DNA from: an uncultured Bacteroidota bacterium
GTDB lineage: Bacteria; Bacteroidota; Bacteroidia; Chitinophagales; Chitinophagaceae
DNA length: 17,564 nucleotides
Reading direction: 5' to 3'
Assembly: GCA_903835145.1 (NCBI GenBank)
Contig: CAILMA010000505.1
Span: 1 to 17,564, forward strand
Shown: positions 6,652 to 15,085 of the stretch, in pieces
How the letters are laid out: each line of letters begins with the position of its first letter
How positions within the stretch are numbered: the first letter of the stretch is position 1
Position numbers and translations under genes: made by a program
The notes under the pieces: model-generated
The model's database searches: none
Told to the model about the DNA's origin: nothing
Seen by the model: the letters and a program-made list of their open reading frames with translations, nothing else

Positions 6652-8865
6652 ATGGCTGTAATACAGAAAATTAGAAACCGCTATGGGAAAATAGCGGGTG
6701 CCGTAATCGCAGTAGCGCTCGTGAGCTTTATCGTATCTGATGCCAGAAATGGTAGTTTTGGAGGAATATTTGGCGGTCATGACTCAAATGTAATGACAGT
6801 TGACGGCACCAAAATAGAGTCGAAAGAATACGAACAGAGGGTGAAAGAATATGAAACCCTTACTGAAATCTATAGTAATCGTGGCCCATTGGATGATGCT
6901 GGCCGTGCTCAAATAAGAGAGCAGGTGATGCAATCAATCGCCTACGAAACCGTGGTGAACAAAATATGCGATAAAATAGGCCTTGAAACATCGGAGTCTG
7001 AGCGCAAAGAGCTTATTTATGGCCAAAACGCTCATCAGCTGGTTCGTCAGTTTACCTATGCAGGTCAGCAGGTCTTCAACAACCCTGAAACCAAGCAGTT
7101 TGACCCTGCACGCGTGAAAGGTCTCGAAGACCAGATGCTTAAAGACCCTCAGAAACAAGACCCATATGGCAAATACATGGAGACATGGACTGCTGTAAAA
7201 AACTATGTACTCCGTATGAGCCGTATCGACAAGTTCAATACCCTTATGGCTGCATCGGTTTACGCTCCTGCTTATGAGTCTAAGCGCACTGCTGATGCAT
7301 CTAACACACTCGCATCAATCCGTTATATTAAGGTACCATACACTGTAGTACCTGATGCCGACGTGAAAGTGACCGATGATGACATTAAAGCCTATATGCA
7401 AAAGCACAAAGGGCTTTTTGAAACAGATCAGGCAACACGTAGCATGGACTATGTGTCTTTCGAAATCGTGCCAGCTACCGCTGATAGTGCAAGAGCTTCA
7501 GGTGCTTTGGTGGAAATCAAGGATGAATTCCTGAAAGCTAAGGACAACAAAACTTATGTTGGTAACAAGAGTGATGATATTAATGCCTATTCAGAAGCAT
7601 ACGTAAACAAGAAAACTTTCATGTCTCGTTTTGCTGATACTATTATGTCTCAGCCAGTAGGAACTATTTATGGTCCTTACCTCGAGAACGGTGCTTACCG
7701 CATCACGAAGATGATAGACAAGAAAACTTTACCCGACAGCGTAAAGTTCCGCCAGATCCTTATTGTAGAAAACACCGGCAAAGAACTTGTACTTGCTGAC
7801 TCTCTTGCTAAAAAGAGGATTGACAGTATTGTTGCTGCTGTAAACAGTGGTGTTCCTTTCGATTCTTTGGTTAAGTTGTCATCAAACTACGACCCAAACA
7901 ATCCTAAAGGTGAAGTGCCGGTAAATCTTTCACAGAGGCCACAGCTTGCTGCTAACCTTTCTAAAGAAATCGGTGATTTCGTGTTTGAAGGTAAAACAGG
8001 TGAAAAGAAATTGATTAAAGCTGACAACAGCAAAGAAAACGGACCAGTATTTTATACTTACATCGAAGTTCTGGAGCAGAAAGCTATAGAGCCATGTGTG
8101 CAGGTAGCTACTATTACCAAGAACCTTTTGCCAAGCGACAGTACTGTAAATGGTATTTTCGGCAGGGCTAATGAATTTGCTGCTAAGAGCAATACAGCTG
8201 CTGATTTTGACGCTAATGTTAAGAAAATGGGCCTCGACAAGCGCGTAGGCGAAAGCATCAGAGAAAACAGCTTCAGTATTCAGGGTCTGGGTGGTGCAAG
8301 AGAAATCGTAAAATGGCTTTATACCCACAAAGTAGGCGATGTTTCTTCTGATCCATTCCGCATCAACGATCAACGCTATGTCGTTGCTAAGGTTGCTTCT
8401 ATTGAAGAAAAAGGACAAATGCCTATTACTGCTACTACCCGCCCACAGCTGGAACAGAGAGTAAGAGACGAGAAAAAAGGCGACAACCTTGCTGCTAAAT
8501 ACAAGGGTGCTTCTCTTGAGGCTATAGCCCAGGGTACCGGTCAAACCATTGGTCAGAGCGATTCTGTTATGCTTGGTGCACCATTCATTCCAGGTCTTGG
8601 CTTCGAGCCTAAAGTTGTAGGTTATGTTTACAATGCAGGTTTTGCTGCTAACACAGTTTCTCCGGGTATCAAGAGCCAGAGTGCAGTATATTTCGTTACT
8701 GTACTTGGTAAAACATCTAAACAACTTGACCCGGGTGCTGTTCAAAACATGATGATGCAGATACGTGGAAACGAGGAGTCTCAGACGCGCAACTATCTTA
8801 CACAGATGTTGCAGCAGACGATCAGCAAGACTGCTGACATCAAGTACAACATTACAAATTTCTAA
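6652..8865 (+). CDS. PpiD/SurA-like membrane-anchored peptidyl-prolyl isomerase homologue
   Basis: This encodes 737 residues. A basic N-terminus (MAVIQKIRNRYGK) precedes one membrane anchor at about 14-30 (IAGAVIAVALVSFIVSD), so the bulk lies in the periplasm. SurA-type N-terminal helices follow (VMTVDGTKIESKEYEQRV, about 46-130). A parvulin-like segment begins at about residue 364 (VKFRQILIVENTGKELVLAD) and continues to about 440 with SLVKLSSNYDPNNPKGEV. The rest is helical and strand-rich periplasmic sequence. PpiD-type proteins help newly exported outer-membrane and periplasmic proteins fold. The first parvulin strand has Gln (RQILI) where active enzymes usually have His (RHIL), so isomerase activity may be reduced and a chaperone role may dominate. 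From about residue 180 on, codons favour GCT, GTT and TCT much more than the neighbouring genes do, suggesting high expression. It is a single gene with its own promoter and terminator. Confidence 0.82.
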   Translation: MAVIQKIRNRYGKIAGAVIAVALVSFIVSDARNGSFGGIFGGHDSNVMTVDGTKIESKEYEQRVKEYETLTEIYSNRGPLDDAGRAQIREQVMQSIAYETVVNKICDKIGLETSESERKELIYGQNAHQLVRQFTYAGQQVFNNPETKQFDPARVKGLEDQMLKDPQKQDPYGKYMETWTAVKNYVLRMSRIDKFNTLMAASVYAPAYESKRTADASNTLASIRYIKVPYTVVPDADVKVTDDDIKAYMQKHKGLFETDQATRSMDYVSFEIVPATADSARASGALVEIKDEFLKAKDNKTYVGNKSDDINAYSEAYVNKKTFMSRFADTIMSQPVGTIYGPYLENGAYRITKMIDKKTLPDSVKFRQILIVENTGKELVLADSLAKKRIDSIVAAVNSGVPFDSLVKLSSNYDPNNPKGEVPVNLSQRPQLAANLSKEIGDFVFEGKTGEKKLIKADNSKENGPVFYTYIEVLEQKAIEPCVQVATITKNLLPSDSTVNGIFGRANEFAAKSNTAADFDANVKKMGLDKRVGESIRENSFSIQGLGGAREIVKWLYTHKVGDVSSDPFRINDQRYVVAKVASIEEKGQMPITATTRPQLEQRVRDEKKGDNLAAKYKGASLEAIAQGTGQTIGQSDSVMLGAPFIPGLGFEPKVVGYVYNAGFAANTVSPGIKSQSAVYFVTVLGKTSKQLDPGAVQNMMMQIRGNEESQTRNYLTQMLQQTISKTADIKYNITNF

Positions 8866-8880
8866 TAACACCAGTTTTTA

Positions 8881-8908
8881 AAAAGCCCCGCAAAAGCGGG
8901 GTTTTTTT
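8881..8908 (+). terminator. intrinsic terminator after the foldase gene
   Basis: CCCCGC (8886-8891) pairs with GCGGGG (8896-8901) around an AAAA loop. The stem is extended by A-T pairs outside it and followed by a run of seven T. It begins 15 bases after the stop codon. Confidence 0.92.
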
Positions 8909-9150
8909 ATGCCCATTCTCTACTATTGTGTGCGTTATATAGAGCACTCAGAAAATATTAATAGCCAAATTTCTGTACACGATTTTGCCGATTCAATAAT
9001 TCCACCCATCTTTGCGGCTGTTATATGAGCACCAGTTTCTTCATATCATCTTCTTTATTACCCCTTGCGGCACGATGTAGACCGGAAGTGGGCTTTACAT
9101 GTTAATGCTGTTCTGCGCGGTTTAATCTCACTTCCTTTTTATTCTTTTAG

Positions 9151-9191
9151 CAGAACCACTTGTTCTGTTACCAAATTGCAGCCTATTTTTG
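9151..9191 (+). promoter_or_regulatory. cysS promoter with overlapping inverted repeat
   Basis: TTG 9160-9162 and TATTTTTG 9184-9191 are 21 bases apart, fitting the Bacteroidota promoter pattern. The inverted repeat CAGAAC (9151-9156) / GTTCTG (9162-9167), with a 5-base spacer, sits over the -33 element, which is a plausible operator position. No regulator is identified. Confidence 0.45.
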
Positions 9192-9220
9192 CGCTGCCAA
9201 GTAAAACCATATAAAAAATA

Positions 9221-9241
9221 GTAGCCGTGAGCCACGGCTGC
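9221..9241 (+). promoter_or_regulatory. hairpin in the cysS leader
   Basis: GTAGCCGTG (9221-9229) pairs with CACGGCTGC (9233-9241) around the 3-base loop AGC. All nine pairs form, one being a T-G wobble. The hairpin ends 14 bases before the cysS ATG and has no T run, so it is not a terminator. It could affect translation initiation or mRNA stability. Confidence 0.5.
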
Positions 9242-9255
9242 ACAAAACACAAATA

Positions 9256-10752
9256 ATGAAACACGAACTTAAAATATATAATTCCTACACCCGCCAGAAA
9301 GAACAGTTTGAATCTATAGTGCCGGGGTATGCCGGGCTCTATGTGTGCGGACCTACAGTATCTGGTGAAAGCCATATGGGTCATGCAAGACCCTACATTA
9401 CGTTTGATGTGGTACTGCGCTACCTGAGGCACCTGGGCTACAAAGTGCGCTACGTACGTAACATTACCGATGCAGGCCATTTTGAGGAAGAAGGCCGGGT
9501 AGCGCAAGACAAGGTATTTGAGAAGGCCAAACTGGAAAAACTGGAACCCATGGAAATGGTGCAGAAATACACCAACCTGTTTCACCATGGCATGAAGCTC
9601 TTTAACAACATAGAGCCAAGCATAGAACCAACAGCCACAGGCCATATCATAGAACAAATATCAATGATTGAAACCATCATAGAAAAAGGCTATGCGTATG
9701 AAGTGAATGGTTCGGTATACTTTGATGTGAGCAAGTACGCTGCCAGCTACCCTTACGGTAAGTTATCAGGCAGGGTATTGGAAGACCAGCTGGAAACAAC
9801 ACGCGAGCTGGACGGGCAGGATGAAAAACGCAATAAGGCCGATTTCGCACTGTGGAAGAATGCGCCACCCGAGCACCTTATGCGCTGGAAAAGCCCATGG
9901 GGCGAAGGCTTCCCGGGTTGGCATATTGAGTGCTCGGCAATGAGCAGCAAGTACCTCGGTGAGGTATTTGATATTCATGGCGGCGGTATGGACCTCCAGT
10001 TTCCGCACCATGAAAGTGAAATAGCGCAGAGCACTATTGCGCATGGTCATGCCCCGGTTAACTACTGGATGCACAACAACATGATTACCATAAATGGTAA
10101 GAAAATGGGCAAGAGCTACAACAATGTGATAAAGCTGTCTGAGTTATTCAGCGGCAATCATGAGTTGCTGGCACAGGCTTATCACCCTATGGTTATCCGT
10201 TTCTACATCCTGCAAACACACTACCGCAGCACGCTCGATTTTGGCAACGAAGCCCTCCAGGCTTCTGAGCGGGCAGCACGCAGGCTTTGGGAAGCGTATG
10301 ATGTGCTGCAGAAGCTCACCCACCCAGGTAATGCAGTGGCTACTGACGCTGCGCTTGACCAGCAGGTAAGTACATGGCTGAAAGAATGCACTGACTTCAT
10401 GAACGATGATTTCAATACAGCAAAAGTGATTGCAAATCTCTTTGAGCTGGCACCGGTAATAAATGGTATAAAGGGCGGTCAGGTAAAAGCCGATGCGTTG
10501 TCAGCTGATACTTTTGCATTGCTCAAGACATCGTTCGATACCTTCCTGATAGACATACTGGGTATGCAACCACTACAGGCGGAACAAGGCGATAAGCTGG
10601 ACGGCGTGCTTAATGTGCTCATCGACATTCGTAAGGAAGCCAAGAAACGTAAGGATTTTGCACTGAGCGATGAGATACGGAATAAACTGGCCGCAGCTGG
10701 TGTATTGCTTAAAGACGAAAAAGACGGTACTATAAGTTATACAGTGGAGTAA
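9256..10752 (+). CDS. cysS: cysteinyl-tRNA synthetase
   Basis: This encodes 498 residues, the normal size for the family. The enzyme activates cysteine with ATP and charges tRNA-Cys in the cytoplasm. The class I signatures are all present: the HIGH-type motif HMGHARP at 40-46, KMGKS at 283-287 in place of [15 protein letters not shown] at 221-230 and [17 protein letters not shown] at 239-255. By comparison with the E. coli enzyme, the catalytic zinc ligands should be Cys31, Cys226, His251 and Glu255, and all four are in place. The C-terminal anticodon-binding helical part continues to the end, with the conserved [21 protein letters not shown]. The ATG at 9256 gives the standard N-terminus ([14 protein letters not shown] ... 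YVCGPTV). It is transcribed alone from its own promoter and ends at a strong hairpin. Confidence 0.98.
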   Translation: MKHELKIYNSYTRQKEQFESIVPGYAGLYVCGPTVSGESHMGHARPYITFDVVLRYLRHLGYKVRYVRNITDAGHFEEEGRVAQDKVFEKAKLEKLEPMEMVQKYTNLFHHGMKLFNNIEPSIEPTATGHIIEQISMIETIIEKGYAYEVNGSVYFDVSKYAASYPYGKLSGRVLEDQLETTRELDGQDEKRNKADFALWKNAPPEHLMRWKSPWGEGFPGWHIECSAMSSKYLGEVFDIHGGGMDLQFPHHESEIAQSTIAHGHAPVNYWMHNNMITINGKKMGKSYNNVIKLSELFSGNHELLAQAYHPMVIRFYILQTHYRSTLDFGNEALQASERAARRLWEAYDVLQKLTHPGNAVATDAALDQQVSTWLKECTDFMNDDFNTAKVIANLFELAPVINGIKGGQVKADALSADTFALLKTSFDTFLIDILGMQPLQAEQGDKLDGVLNVLIDIRKEAKKRKDFALSDEIRNKLAAAGVLLKDEKDGTISYTVE

Positions 10753-10774
10753 CAACGTTATTTTACAAAAATGT

Positions 10775-10822
10775 AAGCCCCCGGAGCAGCATGGTACATG
10801 CAAAGCTCCGGGGGCTTTTTTT
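10775..10822. terminator. terminator shared by cysS and the convergent amine operon
   Basis: AAGCCCCCGGAGC (10775-10787) pairs perfectly with GCTCCGGGGGCTT (10805-10817). The 17-base loop contains a second small hairpin, GCATG (10789-10793) / CATGC (10797-10801). A long T run follows on the + strand, and an A-rich stretch before the stem (10764-10771) supplies a weaker T run for the minus strand. The stop of the minus-strand operon's last gene is only 7 bases away. Confidence 0.92.
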
Positions 10823-10823
10823 G

Positions 10824-11882
10824 TCATTTATATCGCTTCCGCCATATAAAGCCATCGAGGACGTAGTGGGTAGACTGTGGCAGGGAAAGCAAGGGAACAA
10901 TGAGGGCAAGCAACACGGCATTGTCAACAGTTGGTAAGCTGTTGAACAATTGAAACACGGCGGGATGCTCTTTCCAGATAAACCCATCCCACAAACCTTC
11001 TTCAACATAAGCCAGCAGAAAAAGGGAGAGCAGGAAAACACCAAGCCCATACCAATAAGCCGGCAATGTTTTTCGGGTGGGTGCGGCAGCCGCATTCCTG
11101 CCAGCATAGCCCCACCACACGAGGGCTATATAAGGTATACCGTGCGAAACCACATTGAGCATGGTGAAGGCGAGGTCTCCATTAAAATAAACAATACCAA
11201 AATACCACGAAATGAAGGTGCCTGCAATAAGCCCATTTTTAGGCAGGTTAAGTGGCTGCCCTTTTATAAAGTACCAGCCCTCTTTTACGATATAAGCGGC
11301 GATAATAGTAAGGTAAAGCACACCTGCTGCGGCTTTGAGCCAGTCGGCGTGGGCCGGTAAAAAATCGTTGGCTACAAACCAGTTGAAATTTCGCCCTGGG
11401 CTCAGGTGCCAGTAGATAATGGGGTACAAAGTTGCAGCATAGATGGCAATAGTATCTATTGCCGCGCCTGCATTCCGCTTATCGCTGAGGCGGGTGTATA
11501 GGCGCATAAAGCCATATTGCTGTCGTATAAAATGAAATACCGCCACGTATGCCAATGCGCGCCAAAAGACCAATCCCCCGGCAAGGTGCAGCATCACCCC
11601 CACAACATAACATGCTACCGGCACGAGCAGGAAAAGCCTGTTGTGCCGGCGCAGCCGGGCTTTGTGAAAGTAGGTAATGTATAAAGTACTGTACACATGT
11701 GCCACATCAACGAACAAAATAAGAATGCACCACCAGATCAGCGGCATGGCGTTGGTCGTCTTAAAACGCTCGGGGAGCAAGGCAACCATAAGCAACGCCA
11801 AAAATGGTGGCAGGAGTATGAACAGGGTGTCATAAACCTTGCTCCTTATCCATGGCTGGTTATATGTTGTTGTGCCTGTCAT
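10824..11882 (-). CDS. polytopic membrane protein with conserved-looking His/Asp motifs, function unknown
   Basis: This encodes 352 residues, the last gene of the operon. There are about eight to nine hydrophobic segments (roughly 18-36, 48-70, 84-107, 108-122, 142-160, 183-200, 217-233, 243-258, 276-293 and 321-336). It has an unusual set of polar residues at helix ends: DVAHVYSTLYITYFH (Asp59, His62, His73), FHFIRQQYGF (His117), VVSHGIPYIALVW (His247) and QSTHYVLDGFIWR (His339, Asp343). Histidines placed like this can bind metal, as in membrane di-iron oxygenases and desaturases or Brp/Blh-type carotene oxygenases, but I cannot assign it to any of these. The last residues RKRYK should be cytoplasmic. 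Its start codon overlaps the stop of the FAD enzyme gene by 4 bases (ATGA), so translation is coupled and the two products are likely to act together. Confidence 0.75.
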   Translation of the reverse strand: MTGTTTYNQPWIRSKVYDTLFILLPPFLALLMVALLPERFKTTNAMPLIWWCILILFVDVAHVYSTLYITYFHKARLRRHNRLFLLVPVACYVVGVMLHLAGGLVFWRALAYVAVFHFIRQQYGFMRLYTRLSDKRNAGAAIDTIAIYAATLYPIIYWHLSPGRNFNWFVANDFLPAHADWLKAAAGVLYLTIIAAYIVKEGWYFIKGQPLNLPKNGLIAGTFISWYFGIVYFNGDLAFTMLNVVSHGIPYIALVWWGYAGRNAAAAPTRKTLPAYWYGLGVFLLSLFLLAYVEEGLWDGFIWKEHPAVFQLFNSLPTVDNAVLLALIVPLLSLPQSTHYVLDGFIWRKRYK

Positions 11883-13507
11883 GTCATTGCCTGCCGGGCC
11901 GCTTTTATACCCTGGTTAAACGCTTCTTCAAATATCGATATCCCGCTCAGGTCGGTATGGGCAAAAAAGATTTTATTGTCTATGCTTTCCCCAGCTTTTC
12001 TCCGGCTTTCGCCCCAAATAAACCCGGGGCCCGGGGCTATCATACCATGCCCCCATATCCAAACATCAGCGTGTTCTATAAACGGGGTTATGCCCGGGTG
12101 TGCGTATTCCAGCTCGGCAGCTATCAGCTCCAGCCAATAGCGGTGGTCTTTATCGCGAGCGCTTTTCCGTGCCATGTCGGGCTCGTCAAATGCCAACGGC
12201 AGGTAGAAAGTAAGTACCCGGCGCGTATCCATCTTTAGGTCCTGATGATTAGCATCTACATACCCAACCGACTTCGTGCCATAGATTACATTGTCCCAAC
12301 ACAGCGGCAGTCCCCGGTGCTGGGGCAGGTTATTGATGGTGATATTGGCTATCACCCACGGCGAATATCTGAAATCTTTGTACAGGGCTGCTGGTGCCGC
12401 TAAACTACCGAGCAGGTGCTGGTTTACGAATTGGGGCGTGCACATAATTACCTTACCTGCGGTAACTGTGTAGCTTTCCTTGCGGGGCACATCATATACC
12501 GTTACTTCGGTACTATTGCCCGCCATTGCTATTTTAAAAACCAATTGATTGGTCAGCATACCACTGCCTTCCACTTGCTTTTTGAGGTGGTCCATTAGGA
12601 AGCCATTGCCATTGGGCCAAGTAATTACTGTGGAGGAGTTGCCATTGGCTGCAGTGCCCTTTCGTGCCGCAAAATAGTGCAGCCCTGCCCATGCCGAGGT
12701 CGTTGCAAGGTTGGCACCATAGTCATCCTTGCAGCCATATTCAAGGTACCAAAGCAGGTAGGGCGAGGTATATCCCTCTCTGGCGAGGTAATCTTTAAAT
12801 GAAATCTTGTCCAGCTCACGATAGGCTGCATCTGCCGAAGAGTGATCTACCGGTATGGCAAATGCATCTTTGCCATCGGTGCCTATTGCCGCTTTGTAGT
12901 CATTCACAACTTTAGAAAAGCGCCTGAACTGTTCTTTTTCCTGCTCTGGCACACCTGCTTCCGGTACTATACCTTCCTGCCAAAGTCCATTGATGAAAAG
13001 GCGCTCTTCCGGGTCGTGGCATAGGTAATACTCATTGTAAACAGGCAGGCCCGTTTCGCTGTAGCCGGTGATAACACCAGCCTGGCGTAGGAAATCGAGC
13101 AGTTCCTTATTTCTTACATCGGGTACCGGCAGGTAGTGTGCGCCCCAGGGGTATGCAGAAACTTCGTTCTTCCCATAGTGGGAATTACCGCCCACATGGT
13201 CATCCATTTCCAGCAGCAATACGTTCCGATGACCCTCTTTTTCCAGCCAGCGTTTGGCGGATAGGCCTGATATACCACCACCCACTATTAATACATCGGT
13301 AGCTATTGTCTTCGATGGTTTTGGGAGTGCATCGGCATTGCGGGCGAGGTGGCCGGTTTTAAAATTTGCACCCACTATGCTGCCTGTTATATGTGCCAAG
13401 GCATCGGCCGGTTTGCAGGCTGCCTGCGTACCCAGCAACAGCACCGCAGGCCCGCCGAGCAGTCCTTTCAAAAACAGGCGACGGTCATATGTTGTCTTAG
13501 TGTGCAT
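11879..13507 (-). CDS. Tat-exported FAD-dependent amine-oxidase-like oxidoreductase
   Basis: The start is set at ATG 13507, since the longer frame opens only with TTG at 13528; this gives 542 residues. The N-terminus MHTKTTYDRRLFLKG followed by the hydrophobic stretch LLGGPAVLLLG is a twin-arginine (Tat) signal (Arg9-Arg10), so the protein is exported already folded with its cofactor. A Cys at 31 might be lipidated, but the preceding TQAA is not a good lipobox. The FAD-binding Rossmann motif DVLIVGGGISGL is at 71-82, with the ribose-binding Glu at 100 and DHVGGNS at 103-109. The C-terminal segment (WGESRRKAGE, FFAHTDLSGISIFEEAFNQG) resembles the second FAD-binding part of flavin amine oxidases. 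Family knowledge supports oxidation of an amine or a similar substrate; being beside an aminopropyltransferase, a polyamine is the best guess. The 5' end overlaps the aminopropyltransferase gene by 11 bases. Confidence 0.82.
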   Translation of the reverse strand: MHTKTTYDRRLFLKGLLGGPAVLLLGTQAACKPADALAHITGSIVGANFKTGHLARNADALPKPSKTIATDVLIVGGGISGLSAKRWLEKEGHRNVLLLEMDDHVGGNSHYGKNEVSAYPWGAHYLPVPDVRNKELLDFLRQAGVITGYSETGLPVYNEYYLCHDPEERLFINGLWQEGIVPEAGVPEQEKEQFRRFSKVVNDYKAAIGTDGKDAFAIPVDHSSADAAYRELDKISFKDYLAREGYTSPYLLWYLEYGCKDDYGANLATTSAWAGLHYFAARKGTAANGNSSTVITWPNGNGFLMDHLKKQVEGSGMLTNQLVFKIAMAGNSTEVTVYDVPRKESYTVTAGKVIMCTPQFVNQHLLGSLAAPAALYKDFRYSPWVIANITINNLPQHRGLPLCWDNVIYGTKSVGYVDANHQDLKMDTRRVLTFYLPLAFDEPDMARKSARDKDHRYWLELIAAELEYAHPGITPFIEHADVWIWGHGMIAPGPGFIWGESRRKAGESIDNKIFFAHTDLSGISIFEEAFNQGIKAARQAMT

Positions 13508-15053
13508 ATGGCCCCCAGTCGCTTTCAAAATAGTGCACCAATACCTGATTATTCAGTTTGTTGATCTCTGTAGGTTCCTCGGCCATATCAGGCGGAAAGA
13601 ACATCATCTCTTTAATGGTAGCATTAGTAACATACCGGAGCCCGGCAGGCAGGGTTCCTTCATTTTTCCAGCTGAAATTCTTCGTTACCATCACATAACC
13701 CCATTCACCAAAAGAAGGTACATAGGTATGATACGGGAGTGTTTTGAAGCCAACCGAAGCAAGCGTATGATCAATACACCAAAACGACCTGCGGCCAATA
13801 TAGGGCGATGTTGATTGCACCACAGCAATGCCGTTTTCGTCGAGTATCCGGTATATTTCCTTGTAAAAAGCATTGGAGTACAACTTACCCACCGAATAAT
13901 TTGCGGGGTCCGGAAAATCAATAATCACCAGCTGGTACTTAGTTGTGTCGTTTCTTATCCACGAAAAAGCATCGGTATTGATCACTTTTACCTTTGGCGA
14001 TTGCAGGGAGTGGTTATTGAGTTGTGCCAGCATCTCATTTTTCTGAAAGAGGCTTGTCATACCCGGGTCCAGATCCACCAGTTTTATCGTTTGTATCTGT
14101 GGGTATTTCAGTAGCTCGCGCACGGCCAGCCCGTCTCCACCACCGAGCACCAGCACATTCCGGGCTTGTGGCAGGTTTTGCATTGCCGGATGTATCAGTG
14201 CCTCGTGGTACCGGTATTCATCGGCTGAGCTAAATTGCAGGTTGCCATTCAGAAACAGCCTCAATTCCCGGTTGTTCTTGGTAATTACTATGCGCTGGTA
14301 GGTGGTGCTCTTGCTGTAGATCACTTTGTCCTGAAAGGTTGCCCCCTCAGAGTAGGTCATTATTTTTTCGGCATAGATGAGGCCTGCTATAAACACCAGT
14401 ATGGTACCCACAATGATAGCTGTGTAGCTCCGGCGGAAGCTGCGTGCTTCTTTGAACCGATAAAGCAACAGCAAAGCAACGGCAATATTCAATAACCCGA
14501 AAAACAATGATGTGCGTATGAGCCCCAGATAGGGCACCAGCAGGAGCGGAAAGATAAGTGACGCCAGCAGACCGCCTATATAGTCAAACGTAAATACATT
14601 AGAAACCAGGTCTTTAAACTCATAATTGTTGCGCAGCAAGCGCATGAGCAAGGGTATTTCCAGCCCTACAAGTACGCCTGTAAGCCCCACGAACGCATAT
14701 AATATGAGCCTGAATGAGGCCACCTGCTCAAATACCGCAAACAATACCGGTGCGCTACAGCCACCCACTATACCCACCAGTATCTCAATCTTTATGAACC
14801 ACTTCAGCAGGTTCCCGTCGAGGTATTTTGAAAACCACGAGCCAATGCCCATTGCAAACAGGTAAATACCTATGATAGTGGAAAACTGAGTAATAGAGTC
14901 GCCAAGCAGGTAGCTGGCCAGTGTGCCGGCTATGAGCTCGTAAATAAGACCGCAGGTTGCTATTACAAATATGGAAAGGATAAGCAGGAACTGGGACATC
15001 TTCCCGCCGGTAATTTTATAGGATTCAGGTTGGGATTGTTCCACGTTAGCCAT
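13497..15053 (-). CDS. membrane-embedded spermidine-synthase-like aminopropyltransferase
   Basis: This encodes 518 residues in two parts. Residues 21-230 form about seven membrane helices. Residues 240-460 form a spermidine-synthase (SpeE) fold: TYQRIVI (Tyr252, Gln253), LFLNGNLQFSSADEYRYHE at 266-284 with the expected Asp-Glu and His-Glu pairs, the AdoMet-loop motif LVLGGGDGLAVRE at 301-313, the acidic ribose-binding LVDLDP at 325-330, and DFPDP at 379-383 for the catalytic Asp loop. SpeE enzymes transfer an aminopropyl group from decarboxylated AdoMet to an amine. The membrane bundle suggests the acceptor or product is in, or crosses, the membrane. An unusual tail (465-518) ends in YFESDWGPYAH. 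With seven helices the catalytic domain would be cytoplasmic if the N-terminus is outside; that topology is inference. The standard soluble SpeE has about 280-310 residues, so this is a fused form. The true acceptor is unknown. Confidence 0.85.
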   Translation of the reverse strand: MANVEQSQPESYKITGGKMSQFLLILSIFVIATCGLIYELIAGTLASYLLGDSITQFSTIIGIYLFAMGIGSWFSKYLDGNLLKWFIKIEILVGIVGGCSAPVLFAVFEQVASFRLILYAFVGLTGVLVGLEIPLLMRLLRNNYEFKDLVSNVFTFDYIGGLLASLIFPLLLVPYLGLIRTSLFFGLLNIAVALLLLYRFKEARSFRRSYTAIIVGTILVFIAGLIYAEKIMTYSEGATFQDKVIYSKSTTYQRIVITKNNRELRLFLNGNLQFSSADEYRYHEALIHPAMQNLPQARNVLVLGGGDGLAVRELLKYPQIQTIKLVDLDPGMTSLFQKNEMLAQLNNHSLQSPKVKVINTDAFSWIRNDTTKYQLVIIDFPDPANYSVGKLYSNAFYKEIYRILDENGIAVVQSTSPYIGRRSFWCIDHTLASVGFKTLPYHTYVPSFGEWGYVMVTKNFSWKNEGTLPAGLRYVTNATIKEMMFFPPDMAEEPTEINKLNNQVLVHYFESDWGPYAH

Positions 15054-15085
15054 GTTCTGTAAAAGGGTGATTCGTCTGTTATATG

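Larger units (their letters stand above)
8911..9255. other. 345-base gap before cysS with no gene
   Basis: No convincing coding sequence or tRNA is present on either strand. The region holds a degenerate direct repeat (GTTATATAGAGCAC 8934-8947 and GTTATATGAGCAC 9020-9032), an inverted repeat at 9151-9167, a likely cysS promoter and a leader hairpin. The first 200 bases show nothing else I can interpret. Confidence 0.6.

Noticed and set aside
7930..8871. Long 313-codon open frame on the minus strand opposite the foldase gene
   Set aside because: It lies fully inside a well-supported gene, and its product is a Cys/Leu/Phe-rich shadow with no family features.
8934..9032. Degenerate repeat GTTATATAGAGCAC / GTTATATGAGCAC as a mobile-element or CRISPR remnant
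   Set aside because: Only two copies with an indel and no regular spacing; TGTTATATG also turns up at several unrelated places in the window.
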